DNA from: Rhyzopertha dominica
Taxonomy: Eukaryota > Arthropoda > Insecta > Coleoptera > Bostrichidae
Length of the DNA: 64,000 nt
Reading direction: 5' to 3'
Assembly: GCA_025024175.1 (NCBI GenBank)
Contig: QCXZ01000064.1
Span: 44,165,325 to 44,229,324 of the forward strand
Of the stretch, positions 44,720 to 57,839 are shown one piece after another. How positions within the stretch are numbered: position 1 is the first letter of the stretch; every line of letters begins with the position of its first letter. The notes below the pieces were generated by a model. The model saw only the letters and a program-made list of their open reading frames with translations. It did no database searches and was not told the DNA's origin. Both the position numbers and the translations under genes were made by a program.

Positions 44720-47482
44720 ATTGAACCAGCTACAAAAATACTTAATTATTTGAAAATTAACCGATGTATTCACATTTAGCTCTCTAACTTAAAAAATATA
44801 CATGATACCATGTGGTTAGATTGAGTGTTGAAAGTGAATTCACTTAATTTAACTTGACACAGAAAGTCGTTTCTTGCCTTATGCTGAGCATGCATTTTTC
44901 TGATTAATAAAGGCGAAAACATGGTATGTTCAAGGAACGACAACCTCTGTTTACTACCGCATATATTTACATTGTCTAATAATGGTTATTATATTTGCCT
45001 CTAATTCATTAAATATTTATAAAGACAACTCTACTAAAATGTTTTGGAATTCGCCTTTTTTCATGTAAATACGTACTTAATCTTTGAATACAAATTAAAT
45101 TTATTTAAAATTTACTTAACCAGGGCTGAATTGCAGTTAAACATAAATACTAAATACTGGTAAAAAGGTAACAAAAGTTCCCACTCTTATCTCATTTGGG
45201 TAAGCATTAGGTGAATTCAGCAAAATTTCATAGCTATCATATCATAATGTAAGTAAGAATTTAGATGGCAATGCCATCTATCAGCATTACACTGACATAA
45301 TGACAAAGCTACCTAGCTGCCATAACGGGTACTACTTCCTAAAGGAAGTGACCTGTAGCCTGACAAATTGGCATGTAACTACATACTTCAATTTGACAGC
45401 AGGTCCCCACGGCACTTTATGCTAGCGGGCAAGACAGCACAGCATAGACATGCATTTTTATCATATCATAATGTCTTAAAGTTTAAAGTAACGCCCCTGA
45501 TTTATATATTTGGGTAGCATATTGCAAACGAACAAAACATCACTTTGTTTATTTCCTGGTTTGCACAAATTTGTCTTATGACGGCTAAATACTGCTGTTG
45601 AATTTATAATGACTTACTCCTTAGCTAATACCTACAAGGCGGTCTAAGAAAAATAAATATAAACTGTTATCAGAGAATTAATAATAGAAATAAAGGAAAG
45701 ATTTTTAGCAAATATGTACTATATTATACAGAATAACATAATGACTCACGAAGATACATGGTGTTTCGTTAAAAGCGAAGGAATTGCATAATGTTACAAA
45801 GTTACGAATACCATTTTCTGCTATTAGACAGATCAGTTAAAAAAGCTTCAAAACGTTTTCTCTGTAGCTAGTATATTAATCAAATTTGATAAACGCTCTA
45901 TATATCCACAACGAACGACGTATATTTGCACCACTGACCTGTGTTCAGAAAGAGATTTCTGTATCTAAGTACTGTAAATATAGCCCGTAGACTTCGTTAC
46001 AAAAAAGGTGTACATATGTGTTTAAACAATAACCGATGACCACAGAGGACAGGCGGGGGTCATTTTATAATGACGTTTTAAAAAACACAGAGGTCCGTGT
46101 TAATTATCCAGACATTTCGAGATTATATTTATGTGCCAAAGCAATTTTTTCTGATATGGTGGAAACCTCATTGTGCTTCATATACCACTATTAAAAACTA
46201 GGTTGCGGAATTTAAAAGATCAGATGTCAAAAGTACTGCCCAGGAAAACTAATTTCTGTGACCTCTACGGAAAATATTAGTTCTATCCATGACTTTACAG
46301 GATCCATGATTTTGTCTCGCGCAAATGTCAGAAATACTGCACATTTCCTACGAACGTGTTTATATTGTTCACCACGATTTGGGATTGAGAAAGGCTTCAG
46401 CCCAATGGATTCCGAAATGCTTGAACACTGATCAGAAGCGTGTTCGCGTGAGAATGTCGAAATAAATATGTGGTAGTGTTGAAGATTCCTCAAACCTTTT
46501 GAATCATATTATCACTTGTTACGGTTCAAATTTTCGGGAATAAATAAAATTGTTTTAATACTGAAAATATTTATTTCATCAATTGGTGAGCATATGCCAT
46601 CTGTATGTATGGGTATGCATGTTAATCTTCTGAATGAGAGATTTCTTTATTCTGCAACGTTTTCTGTAGATAGCTTAGTTTTAGTGGATCTAAAGGAAGT
46701 ACGTTTTATCGAGAAATAAGCAGATTGTTTCTGGAAGGTAAATAGCGCTGACGAGGTGTAGAGTGAGATTTTCTGGGGAAATTTTTCACAACCCAACAGG
46801 GGATAAAACTATCCTCAGCAGAATTTTTCGGATAGTCGATAGGGTTTTCTGGTGCAATATTTTCGACTGTTCTACCTAGAACATAGGAATCTGACTTCAC
46901 CTATTCCAGACCATGTGCTGAAACGAAGATTGTTTACTTTTATTTTCAATCCTTGCTGCAAACTGCAAGGGTTTTTTCTGTCACCCGGCGTGATATACTC
47001 ACGGGAGTAAATTGTACATTTATCGATTCTTGAGGGATAGATCATTGATTCTGAAATCGGAAACCACCCCAGGACGTCATCGAGGTACTACCACCACTGG
47101 TGGAGACGAGTCCTAGGCTTGTGTCCAACAGGGTAGCTCCAAGCAGCCGTTCCACGAAAGCATTACTTAACGACTGATAGTAGAATTCACGACTTATCTT
47201 CTACCAGGTCAGATTTATCCATACTTTTTTTTTTCGGATATCCTGCCAGGGTTGTTACCTGATTCGAAGTGCAGTATCTTCGGGAATATTCGACGTCCTG
47301 GCTAAAAAAGAGGGTGTACAAACAGATTAATTTGTACCTGTAAAATTGGATTACTTACCTGTAAACGTTCAATAGAACAAAAGAATCGCATTGTTAAACT
47401 GTAAATATTGCATCTCTATAGAATTAAGGGTAGAAATAGATTGTTTTTCGTGCAATTATATATCATAGTTTTGGGTCACTTG
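44720..47482. other. Intergenic interval downstream of gene A
   Basis: I see no coding exon with a recognisable domain. A motif AAGACAGCACAGCATAGACA at about 45430 resembles the CAGACAGCATAGCATAGA motifs next to the Penelope-like element near 30655 and 30751. The open frames at 46227-46900 are short and unassigned. Confidence 0.45.
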
Positions 47483-47484
47483 TA

Positions 47485-49216
47485 CAGGGTGAGCAAATAA
47501 GAGAGATGGCCGGTCATATCTCATAAACCAGTAGACCTAGAGCTTTGAAGTAAAAAATTTCTTAAGTAAATTGGTTAAGAGAAATTGCTAGAAAATATTT
47601 TCGAGTTTGTAAAGTGACCGCTAGAGGGCTCTGTGGTACCTCTAAATTACAAAATTAATGTTTGTGTCGTTCATAGCTTAATAAATGTATGCGGTATTAA
47701 ACATTTTAAGATTGTTTGGACTAAAATCTACCATTTTTGTTTAAAACATTTTTTGTTAAATGTCAAATAAAGGAGTGGGGGGGCGGGTGAATATTAATAT
47801 AGAAAATCGCTTATATTTCAGGTTTGGCTTGACCGATTTTAACCAACGAGGTCTCATTTTCAAGAGCTTATGAGTCTTTATAAAAAGCAATTTTAAGTGT
47901 CAGAACATAGCTTGTGTGTTGACCGCAAGAGGGCATTCTTTGAAGTTACTACCTAAATATCAATTTAAAAAATTCGAGAAAAATCGATATTAGGTAGTAA
48001 TTTCAGAAAACGCCCCCTTGCGATTAACACACAAACTATGTTCAGACACTTAAAATTGCTTTTTATATAGGCACATAAGCTCTTGAAGGTGACATCTCGC
48101 TGGTTGAAATCAGTCAAGCCAAACCCAAAATATTAGAGGTTTTCTATATTAATATTCACAGGCTCCCACTCCTTTATTTGACATTTAAGAATAAAATGTC
48201 CTAAACAAAAATGGTAATTTTTAGTCCAAACAACCTTAATTGCTGGAAAATATTTTCGAGTTGGTAAAGTGACCACCAGGAGGCGCTGTGGCACCTTCAA
48301 ATTACAAAGTTAATGTTTATATCATTTTTAGCCTAATAAATGTATAAAACATTTTAAGACTGCTTGGACTGAAATCTACCATTTTTATTTACAACATTTT
48401 TTTGTTAAATGTCAAATAAAGGAGCGTGGGTCGGGTAAATATTAATATACAAAATCGCTAATATTTCAGGTTTGGCTTGACCGATTTCAACCAACGAGGT
48501 GTCATTTTCAAGAGCTTATGTGCCTTTATAAAAAGCAATTTTAAGTGTCACAACATAGTTTGGGTGTTGAGCGCAAGAGGGCGTTTTCTGAAATTACTAC
48601 CTAAAATCGATTTTTCTCGAAATTTTTAAGTGGTGCGGTTTTCATCATTTTAGTGTATATTCAATTGTTCTGTTAATAAAGTAAATAGCCTTATGTCTTT
48701 GCATTTAAACATTTCGAGAAAAATTGATATTTAGGTAGTAACTTCACTTCACTTCACTTCACTTCGCCCTCTTGGCGGTCAACACACAATTAATGTTCTG
48801 ACACTTAAAATTGCTTTTATAAAGGCAGATAAGCTCTTGAAAACGACACCTTGTCGGTTGAAATCGGTCAAGCCAAGCCTGAGATATTAGCGATTTTCTA
48901 TATTAATATTCTCCCACCCCCCCACTCCTTTATTTGACATTTAACAAGAAATGTTCTAAACAAAAATGGTAGATTTCAGTCCAAACAATCTTAATTTGTT
49001 GAATACCGCAAACATTTATTAGGCTAAAAATGACACAAACATTAATTTTGTAATTTGGACGTACCACAGCGCCCTCTAGCGGTCACTTTTCAAACTCGAA
49101 AATATTTTCCAGCATTTCTCTTGGCCACTTTACTTAAGAAAATTTTTACCTCAAGGCACTAGGGCTACTGATTTATGAGATATAACCGGGACTACCTCTC
49201 TTATTTGCTCACCCTG
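47485..49216. mobile_element. TA-flanked MITE of four alternating inverted units
   Basis: The termini are CAGGGTGAGCAAATAAGAGA and its complement, with TA duplicated on both sides (47483-47484 and 49217-49218). Inside, one module of about 250-400 bp occurs four times in alternating orientation: about 47578-47988 (+), 47990-48240 (-), 48241-48625 (+) and 48710-49150 (-). Each module carries ATATTTTCGAGTTxGTAAAG, TGTCAAATAAAGGAG, AGGTTTGGCTTGACCGATTT and TTTTAAGTGTCA. There is no open frame. The Tc1/mariner-type TA flank and the termini suggest mobilisation by a mariner transposase. Confidence 0.85.
48741..48765 (+). repeat. ACTTC pentanucleotide microsatellite
   Basis: Five perfect ACTTC units lie inside the fourth module of the MITE, where the other modules have a single ACTTC. 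This is local slippage after the element formed. Confidence 0.9.
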
Positions 49217-49888
49217 TACATCTGGTCATGTTACGCCGGTCTTGGACCTTGTTACGTAATTTTTGCGATCTTGAATCGCTTGCGGTACCTACCACTACTG
49301 GCCAGACGTGGTAACGGAGCGTCGCGTTAGCATCGTGTTTGCTTTATTTTGTTTTTTCTAAAATTTTTGTTTTTTTCTAAAATTGGGCGCTGCTTCACAA
49401 TTTATTTTTGTTCAGCAAATAAAGGATACTGTACATAAGTGAAATCATTGGGGTGTGAATTTATTAATATTCCTGTACCCCCGTGTGTGGTGAGATAACA
49501 GATTGAGGCAACATAGTGGCTAGATATTCTTTTTTTGTATAGTTACCATCTCTTTTTCGATCTAATTTTCTTGATTATTATCCCTGTTCTTGGTAGTGGG
49601 ACAGGCCTCTTTTGTAGTTTGTGAATAAAAATACTACCTGGCGCCCAAATCAAATAGACATAAATATATCTGGTTACTACCGTGATTGAATGGAAACCCC
49701 GACCTTCTCCAGTGAGTAGCCGTGAGCAAACCAAGCATTTTTTGCTCTACGTAGAATTAAATACTATGGAGAGAAGATGGATCCATCTCTATGACCAGAG
49801 ACAATAGAACGATCCAAACACTTGAAACATTCCGGGTCTTCAAAAAAGGTACTTGCTTCAGTTTTCTGTGAAAGGATGGGATAATTAT

Positions 49889-50040
49889 TTATAATTAAAG
49901 GTTAACAGGGGATGGACAATAACACTTATTGCGGCTTCCTCAGGACCTTTATTACCTGTTACAAAATTACAAAAAACTGTCTTACACAACAGAAAGAACG
50001 AGATCCGTTAAGCATACCGATTTACTAGTTTGGATCCAAC
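49889..50040 (-). repeat. Inverted repeat tail, left copy
   Basis: This block is the inverted counterpart of 52644-52835. It shares ATAATTAAAGGTTAACAGGG, GCGGCTTCCTCAGGACCTTT, ATTACCTGTTACAAAATTA and ACGAGATCCGTTAAGCATAC-type segments (read here on the plus strand). It lacks about 35 bp that contain the GCGGCGAAACGTCGACTG motif of the right copy. It is probably the 3' tail of a retroelement. Confidence 0.75.
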
Positions 50041-50264
50041 ACTATTAAATTTAATTTAATAAAATAAATTAGTAATAATATATACTTTTATGTTTAGTTA
50101 GGCAACCAATAATACTTGTTTGATGTAGCATACACATCGCATGTCGACGGCTCATTGGTCCACGTGTGTTTTATTCTTTGACGTAATTTAATCTTGTAAA
50201 TTGTTATTCCTAGGTGTTATTCGTAGTATAAGATCTAGATTGATGTAATGATGCAGTTTCTTAA

Positions 50265-51262
50265 TAGTGTTGCAAGGCGTCCCGATTTCGGCGGCACAGT
50301 CCCGATTTTCATTAAGAGGGGCGTTTACCTAGATCGAATCGGGTCATTTTAAGCACCTACCGTTTTACATTTTACCGAGTTATTCGAAACTTTTTCGAAG
50401 TGAAATTTCGACATGGCAATGGCAAAAGATGTAGCTACAACGTAGAGTTCGAGTTTTTTCTGAATTTGGTACGGTAATGTAAATATTTGTTGTTATATTT
50501 TGCTTAAAAATGCGTATTTTTGGCGAGCTATTTCTCCAAAACTAAGGCATATAAACGAAAAATTCGAACTCCACGTTGTAGCTACATATTTCTTTGTACA
50601 CTACCAAAAACATGAGCATGATAAATGAGTAAAAACATTCAAAAAATCTAAAACCGCAAACCCTTTCGCACGAGTCCGTCACGAGAGCAGAATGCGAATG
50701 CCCATCTCCACCAGCTTCGTCGCGTGGTATCCAGTGAACTGTGAAGCTATGATACAATCCTGTCGGGAATGATCGAGCGGTATACGATCTATTCCGATAT
50801 GACTGGATTTCTAAGATTGTATGTCTACATACACGTGACAGTTTAATGTTAAAAGCCCTTTCACATTAATTTACTGTCTGCCCAAGCAATGGGGATAATG
50901 GTCGACATGCAGGAAGAAGGAAATGTTATATAGTTCATATTTACAGAAATAAATGGGTTATTCCATATTCTGAATAACCTGGTATAATATGATAGTAAGT
51001 TATTTATATCATGCTTACTTTTTTATGCACACCCTACAGTCAGCAATTTTGCGAATATTAGTTTAGCCCGTCTGTTGCGCGTACGTGATTTCAACCTATT
51101 GGCTACCCTCTTACGTCCCATGTCCCGCTGGTAATATGGGTTGCATAGTTTACACTTCTGCCCGATCGCTTCAAGTAACTAAATGCCCCTCTTAAAATGT
51201 CCAATGTCCCGACGAATTTCCTAAATGTCTCGCTGGTGGTACTACTTAGTACGGCAACGCTA
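50265..51262. mobile_element. hAT-like MITE
   Basis: The left end TAGTGTTGC and the right end GCAACGCTA are inverted with one mismatch. Inside lie inverted TAAGAGGGGC (about 50314) and GCCCCTCTTA (about 51185) blocks and GTCCCGAT/TCGGGA-type blocks. The 8-bp flanks do not match, so the insertion is old or the exact end is off. No transposase is encoded. Confidence 0.5.
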
Positions 51263-51603
51263 AAAATATAACAAAATTTAGGCGAACCATACAATGGACC
51301 TTCGAAAATATTGAAAAGATAAGAAAATACATTAAATTCAGATAATTATTTGCGTAATAAATTTCCATTACAATAATTTATAATAAATGAAGCAATCTTT
51401 ATTCTTGGAAAGCTGGTGGAAAAAGTCTGAAATGCTGTTTTGTCAAATATGTTTCTCATGGTGTATGGTGGTGAGTTTGATGTGGAAATAGAATGCTGGC
51501 ACTAAAAAAAAACATAAGAAACATCTAGAGGCTCCGTGAAATTCCAGAAAAATTGATCCGCTTTTTCACAAAACCTACAAATGAGGTTAAAAAAAGGAAA
51601 GCT

Positions 51604-52375
51604 TTAAAATGGTCGAAAACGTAAAAAAAAAACAAAATTTGAGCAAAAAAAATTTCTTGTCTGTATGTCTGTGTCTGTGGTTTTGTTTGTGGACACGATA
51701 ACTTTCGAAAGACTTAATATATGAACTTAAAATTTGGCAAACGTATAGATCTCAACTACCCAAAGCGACCTATTGTTTTTGGGGTATGTAGGGTAGCGAG
51801 AAGGGGGCGAAATTGGGGTAACTACCCTTTTTGTAATTTTTTATTTTTTTTTGTTTTAGTATGTGATTAGTAGTATAACTGCGAGTATTATTCGCCCTTA
51901 TAAATTTTTGGTGCAGCAAATTGTTTAGAAGATATTAGCAAAAAAGCGTCACTTAAGGAAACGTTTTTTCCTAAATATCTCCGAATATATTTAATATATT
52001 CAAAAAATGAAAATACCTTCAGATAGGAAATAAAATTTCTCACAAAAAGTGTCTTAGAAAATTTATCCAAAATTTTAACATTTTCGAAATATTTCCAAAA
52101 AAAAACGTATTTTGGACCCTGCTCGTTCGATTTTTTTTAATTTTGGTGTTATATAGGAAATCAAATTTCTGATCGGAAAACACTCTTGTAATTTTTTTGT
52201 TAAGTTAATACTTTTCGAGTTATTTGGAAAAAACAGATTTTAAAAATTTATGTATTTTTGCTAATATCACGAGGACCGTTTGTCTTAGAAAATGTGTAGA
52301 GAAAAAAATGCTCAAAACCTGATTACTAATCGTATAGTATAAGAAATAAAAACGTAAATGTCATTTTGACAATTG
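51604..52375 (+). repeat. Dispersed repeat of about 750 bp, copy 1
   Basis: This block matches the reverse complement of 63266-64000. Shared landmarks include TGGTCGAAAACG, ACTTTCGAAAGACTTAAT, AAGTGTCTTAGAAAATTTAT, GGACCCTGCTCGT, CGAGGACCGTTTGTCTTAGA and TACGTTTxxATTTC-like segments. It has many poly-A and poly-T runs and no open frame. The family is unknown to me. Confidence 0.8.
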
Positions 52376-52643
52376 GATATGGAAGTACTGTTTCAATTTG
52401 CAGCGATTTTTTTCCTTCTGTGTTCTCAGATAAGTAGTGTAGTCGAACAAAAACATATTTGTAAAGGATTATTGTTATTGTTTGAAATAATATTGTTTAT
52501 TTTACGGAAACTGCTCCTTTGCTGCATTTCGCATCAACTGTGAACAACACGATAGAGGTTTTTTTGCATTGGGGCAAGGGGAGGAGGGGGGAGGGTATTA
52601 AGCTAATGTCCCGCTTTTGTAACACAAAATTCTGGCAGCCCTA

Positions 52644-52835
52644 TGTTGGATCTAAACCAGTAAATCGGTAAGCATAACGGATCTCTTTCTTCCTGTTGTG
52701 TAACATAGTTTTTTATAATTTTGTAACAGGTAATAAAGGTCCTGAGGAAGCCGCAGTAAGCGGCGAAACGTCGACTGATTATTACAAGTTTTTTCATTAT
52801 TGCCCATCCCCTGTTAACCTTTAATTATAAATTAT
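52644..52835 (+). repeat. Inverted repeat tail, right copy
   Basis: This copy has GGTCCTGAGGAAGCCGCAGT then AAGCGGCGAAACGTCGACTG and TTATTACAAGTTTTTTCATT, followed by CCCATCCCCTGTTAACCTTT. The CTGAGGAAG...CGAAACGTCG motif is often seen in 3' regions of Penelope-like and other insect retroelements. It mirrors 49889-50040 across 2.6 kb. Confidence 0.75.
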
Positions 52836-52949
52836 AAAATTTTGGACGTAAAACTAACCTCAGTCATGGGATAATTATGTTATATCCCTTGAACTAAGGT
52901 AGAACTGTCACGAGAGGATATTTTTTGAGCTGCTAAGTAAATTACGAAA

Positions 52950-53240
52950 AATAATTGTGGAAAAACGACGCGGAAAATTTGCCAAAGGTGTACTCTACTT
53001 GTTTTGGTTATTACCCGCCCCACTCTCACGATCTAGCACCACCAGACTACTATTTATCCCCAAAACTCAACATTTTAATGGTAGATTTCAACAAATAAAT
53101 AAGTCATATGTGCCGTTGAGGAGTGGCTTCCAAACCAAGATAGAATATTTAAAATTTTCGTCGAATATCTGAACTATGTAANTATGAAGANGCTTAATGA
53201 CGACGGATTTACCGATNTAGACTTGGACAGCATCTCGAAC
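52950..53240 (+). mobile_element. Mos-like mariner (DD34D) transposase fragment
   Basis: The plus strand encodes VEKRRGKFAKGVLYL. A frame shift then leads to HPPYSHDLAPPDYYLSPKLN, the catalytic block that reads HPPYSPDLAPSDYYLFPKLK in live mariners and holds the third Asp. Between them the HQDNAPAH block has been lost. Three ambiguous bases occur near 53182-53217. This mariner clade differs from the DUF4817-type copies elsewhere in the window. Confidence 0.8.
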
Positions 53241-56200
53241 AGCTTGGATATTGTTAGGTAGATTTCTTTTTCATTGCTGGACCAGTTTCCCCGAAATTAC
53301 GTATCCATGTTTTAATTGCATGTGCTGATAGCACGCTATCGTCACGTCCTAAATTTAAATGGTGGAATTTCCTGCGTGCAAGCCCCTTAATGCCATTGTT
53401 TTTGTAAAACGTTTGATCGCATAAGCACGTTGCGCACTACTCCAGGCATCCATTACTCGTATAACTAAATGGCAGGGCGTTGACAAGCTGGCGTATGTTA
53501 TTATTCAGTGCCATCAAACGCCTACTGTCGCCAACACAACTTTCTAAACTTCACGTTTTTTTAATCATCCTGCAGTTTGTATACGTTAGAGCAGAACTCA
53601 TGTTTTTATTTTCTATATTTATTTTACAATTTTGCAATTGAAATAATATATTCACTCAAAGTTGGTAAATGAATACGGCAAACGCAGTAGATTAATTAGA
53701 TTAGCACTTAATTTTAATTGTAACCTAGAAGTGCTGGCTGCTGGATTTATGACAATTTTATGAAAAAAACAAAAATAACTTTGAAGGGCTATAACTTAGT
53801 GATGAGACAAAATTGCTCTAAGGTAACTTGGTTTATTTTGACCCAAGGAAGATAATGTTAATATAAGGCCCGTTCGTTACTGGACATATAATAATTTGCT
53901 AGGTTACTACAGCGCACAGTTTCTATATGATTTCGGTAATAAAATGAATAAGCGCTGGCTATCATAAATCTACGGCTGAGGATGGCTAGTGACCAGTTCA
54001 CCTATCTCAGAAGGGTTGTTTCAAAATTACCTGGAGCTTCCTGTGCTGAGATGACCTGTTTATTTTATAGGTGATTACGCTTGGTGCCGAGTTCACCTGT
54101 ACCCAAAAGAACAGCCATTGTTTACCTTTAAATGAGAACTGATGGTTATTCCAAACCATAAAAACTATAAATGGCTTCAGATGAGTAAATAGTATAAATT
54201 TAACAAACGATGGAACTGTCGAAAAATCTTTTATAAGATAAAAAGTAATTGAAATTTCCTTACAATTACTTAAAAAAAGTAATTTATGACAAGTGCTGAT
54301 TGCATTTTTTAAAGTAATGCATTACAATTCCTCATTACTAGCAAAAGTAAATTAATTACTGTAATGGGCCTGTTGTCCCCATTTTTTTATTGCAGAATAT
54401 GAATCTACATGAAAAAATATAGACCCCTCTTATTTTTATTTTTTGCAAAGCGCATAGTTAATGCTTAAAAAAAGATTGTTTATGTTTAAAGTTTGAATCT
54501 CTGACGTCAGCGTTCCCTGGCGCGCTTAGTGCGGTGTAACTGATGTCGCCACGCCATTTTCTGATCCTGACATTCCCGTCGGCCGAGATGAGGTTTCTGA
54601 AATCGAAGTCGCAGCAGCGTTGCCATTTTATTTCAAACTCGCAATCGTAATTATGAATTATAAAAACCTACAAGCGAATGGATGTGTTAAACGCGATTCG
54701 TTCTTAGTCATTTCATTCATTTTCACTGTAAATATTAAAACGTAAAATGTATTAAATTAAAATTATAACTTGCAGCGGATTAATCACAAACAGAATTCAT
54801 TTTTATGGCAGCCGAAGGATAAGATCATATTTCAAATTTCAAGTGATATTAAAACTGGAACCACTATTTATTAACTAGGTACACTTGTTTAAACCTGAGT
54901 TACAGCATTTACAGTTGCCACACTCTGAAAAAAGACTTACTTGTGTTGACAAATTTTTAATTGTTAACATGAAATTTTTGCATGAACATAGAGAAATTGC
55001 TGTTTGTAGTAAACTTTTGTTGCTCTAACAGTTATCAAATGCTTGTAGTTACTCACTTTTACTTTAAATACTATATTGTTGTAGCAGCAACATACTAGTA
55101 ATTCCAACAAATCGTCCTGCTTATCAGCTTCAATGATTAACGTTATAATCCGAATCGGTAAAGATCGGTACAAAACGTGCCCTGTTCGTTAGCAACATGT
55201 GATTTCGCCATTTCGGTTTTCGTTTTCCATCTTTCGGTGTATGCTGGTGTCCCATACACTTGGATAAATATACGGTAAGTACACTTTATTCGGTAATTAT
55301 TTTGTTACTATCAAAGTATTTGCGTGGCTGTATGTCTTAAGTTGAGTTAAGTTAACCTATAAGATCATAAAAACGTTATACACAAGATAGCTTTGTTAAA
55401 CCATATTTGATCATTTTTACAGAATATTACAAGTTTACGGAATCATGGAATATATTCTGCAGCGGGACTGCTTTGCTTCCCGATAACGATCATGGCGGAA
55501 TATAAGATATTCTGGAAACCATGGGATCTTGGTATTGCACACGCACATAAATTATTGTTGGTGAGATTTATTTTACTTTATTTATTGGAGTCAGTTTTAC
55601 TTTTACTGAAATAATTCAATTATATTTCATTCATATAATGATAATATCTTACTTTCTCAAATAATTACAGGTTAAGTAAAAAGTTACATAGCAAAGAAAG
55701 AGCAAATGCCTATTATCATTTTATTATTTTATTATTTATTATATACATTTATTTGCAACAATATCTACACTTCAGCTTCAGATTTAGAAAATTTTAAATA
55801 TCTAATATGTTCCAAAAGAATAAACAATTAAAATAGTAACAGCTTTGTCTAAACGTACATTGATGTTGATCTAAATTACGTCTATGCCGCGCACAGCATG
55901 AGGAAATGTTATTATACATCACATGTATTATCATTGGCTTTCTCTTTCTTATGGAATTTTGTAGTCTACTGGAGCGAATGCATTTTAAATGAAAAATTAG
56001 GTGTGTACATTACGTAATATATTTTACTAAATACGCTGAAACAATTAATTAAAATATCTTAAGGTTTATTTAGTGGATATGCCAATTCTTATATTGGAAG
56101 TAGACTAAAATTTGCTGAGATTACTTATGGCTTAAGTTTTTGCATGTCAGACTAAAGCTGCTAGAGGGTGTATAAAAAAATTCTTATCTATTATTAAACA

Positions 56201-57335
56201 TTTTTAAAAAGTTTGTTACTTAATAGTCTGAATAATATTAATCAGTAAGTAAAAGTTGATGTGTTTGTTGATATTAATATGGAATGTTTAAAAACTATTG
56301 CTATTTTTCCAGTTGTTCCCATAGTTATATATAATAGACATGGGCACTATTTTCATAATTTTTACTTTAAAAAATAATAAGTTAAAGATTATACTCACCT
56401 TGTCCGAAATCTTAATATTTTTGTTTATTTTAGGGGCTTGAAGAGTTGCAGACGACAAGTTTACAACCAACTCATTATTTAGATTATCAGATTATTTAGA
56501 TAATATATCAGATAGTTAAGTAAGGGTGAATTATTTATTTGTTATATTTTGTATATTTTACACAGTCACTAAAGTTTTCGAGAATTTTTATTACATTTTA
56601 AGCATTTGGAGTATTTCTCTTATTCAGTATGTTATGTTAGGAATTTCAACAGTAAAGTAAGGTAGTATCGCAAGCTATTTGAATAAATAAGTACACTTAA
56701 GTTTTATTACATTTTGAAGAGAAGTTTTGTTTTATTGCTGAATACCTTTATACTGTTAAATATTTGGAGCATTTGTATGTTTTTTAGATTAAGAAAAGTT
56801 AAATTTTGTGTTGTATAGACTTCTGATAAGTGCATTCCCATATCTACTAATAAATAGATAAAAAAATCTTATTCTATGTTTTGATGTAAAAGTTTTATAA
56901 TAAATCAGGTTCCTTAAAAATCATGTTTTTATTATTGTTACATCGTTCTTGTTCGAGATAATTCTGATTTCTTGTTTGCGTAGCAGGCTTTTTGGTTTCA
57001 GAAAAAAACTTCTGCTATTATTGTTTTTTCGTTTATTCTTGTATATAGGTCTGGTGCTAGGCTTTCGTAACGGACCGTTTTGTATACTTATGCCTATATA
57101 TGTCAATAAACAATGAAAATAGCACACACTTTATTATTGTTATTGTTATTATTGTGTACTCCCATTAATAGGTACACAAGGTTAACAATAACAATAATAA
57201 TAATAGAGTATATGGCATTTTTATTGTTTGTTACATAATGTATATAGACATAAGTGTACAAAATGGTCAGATATGAAACCCTAGCTCTAGACCCTATATA
57301 TGAAAATAAGAGATAAAGGCAGTTATAAGTTATTT
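53241..57335. other. Intergenic interval, no gene seen
   Basis: No domain-bearing frame is present. The stretch 54230-54365 is dense in TAATTAC/GTAAT motifs like hAT subterminal DNA. A local GC-richer patch with CTGACGTCAG lies at 54500-54620. An inverted pair of TTATTATTGTTATTG and CAATAACAATAATAA lies at about 57130-57205. Confidence 0.45.
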
Positions 57336-57399
57336 TATTTTATTGTTATTATTATTATTAGCACTATTATTATTACTTTTATTATTATTATTATTATTG
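57336..57399 (+). repeat. ATT/TTA trinucleotide microsatellite
   Basis: This is an impure run of TTA/ATT units with a GCAC interruption and a TTACTTTT interruption. The Leu-rich open frame across it is an artefact of the repeat. Confidence 0.9.
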
Positions 57400-57839
57400 A
57401 GATTTTTTGTTGTAGTAACTAAGACTCGATTAAAGACAACAAAGTCATCACAGTGCATTACATCATGTGTAAGTCAATTTTTGGTAAATTGTCGGAATTG
57501 TCTATGTTTGAACAACAACGTACTACGTAAATAAAAGCAAAACTTTAACGCGTCCTCCGTTCTCAAACCAAAATGTAAACAAAGGTACAAAGACACAGAA
57601 CCACAGAATATACGCGTGTTCAACAGCGACAAAGGTGTCAAGCATGCAACAGGGCATCCGACGCATCGGCGCAATAGCGGAGTGCGTCTCCCGGAACGGT
57701 GACGTATCACGAAATATTTGAATTTGGCGGTAAACCTTTAAAGGTAAAAATAAGACACAAAAACATTAAAAATATTTTTTCTATTGCCAGCTTCTACCTT
57801 CATTAGGTCCAGGCAAAGTCGCACATGTGTTATAATAAA

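Noticed and set aside
54500..54620. GC-richer patch with a CTGACGTCAG palindrome, considered as a promoter
   Set aside because: No gene starts nearby; similar palindromes occur inside the THAP elements, so it may be repeat-derived.
57343..57534. Leu-rich open frame
   Set aside because: It is a translation of the ATT/TTA microsatellite.
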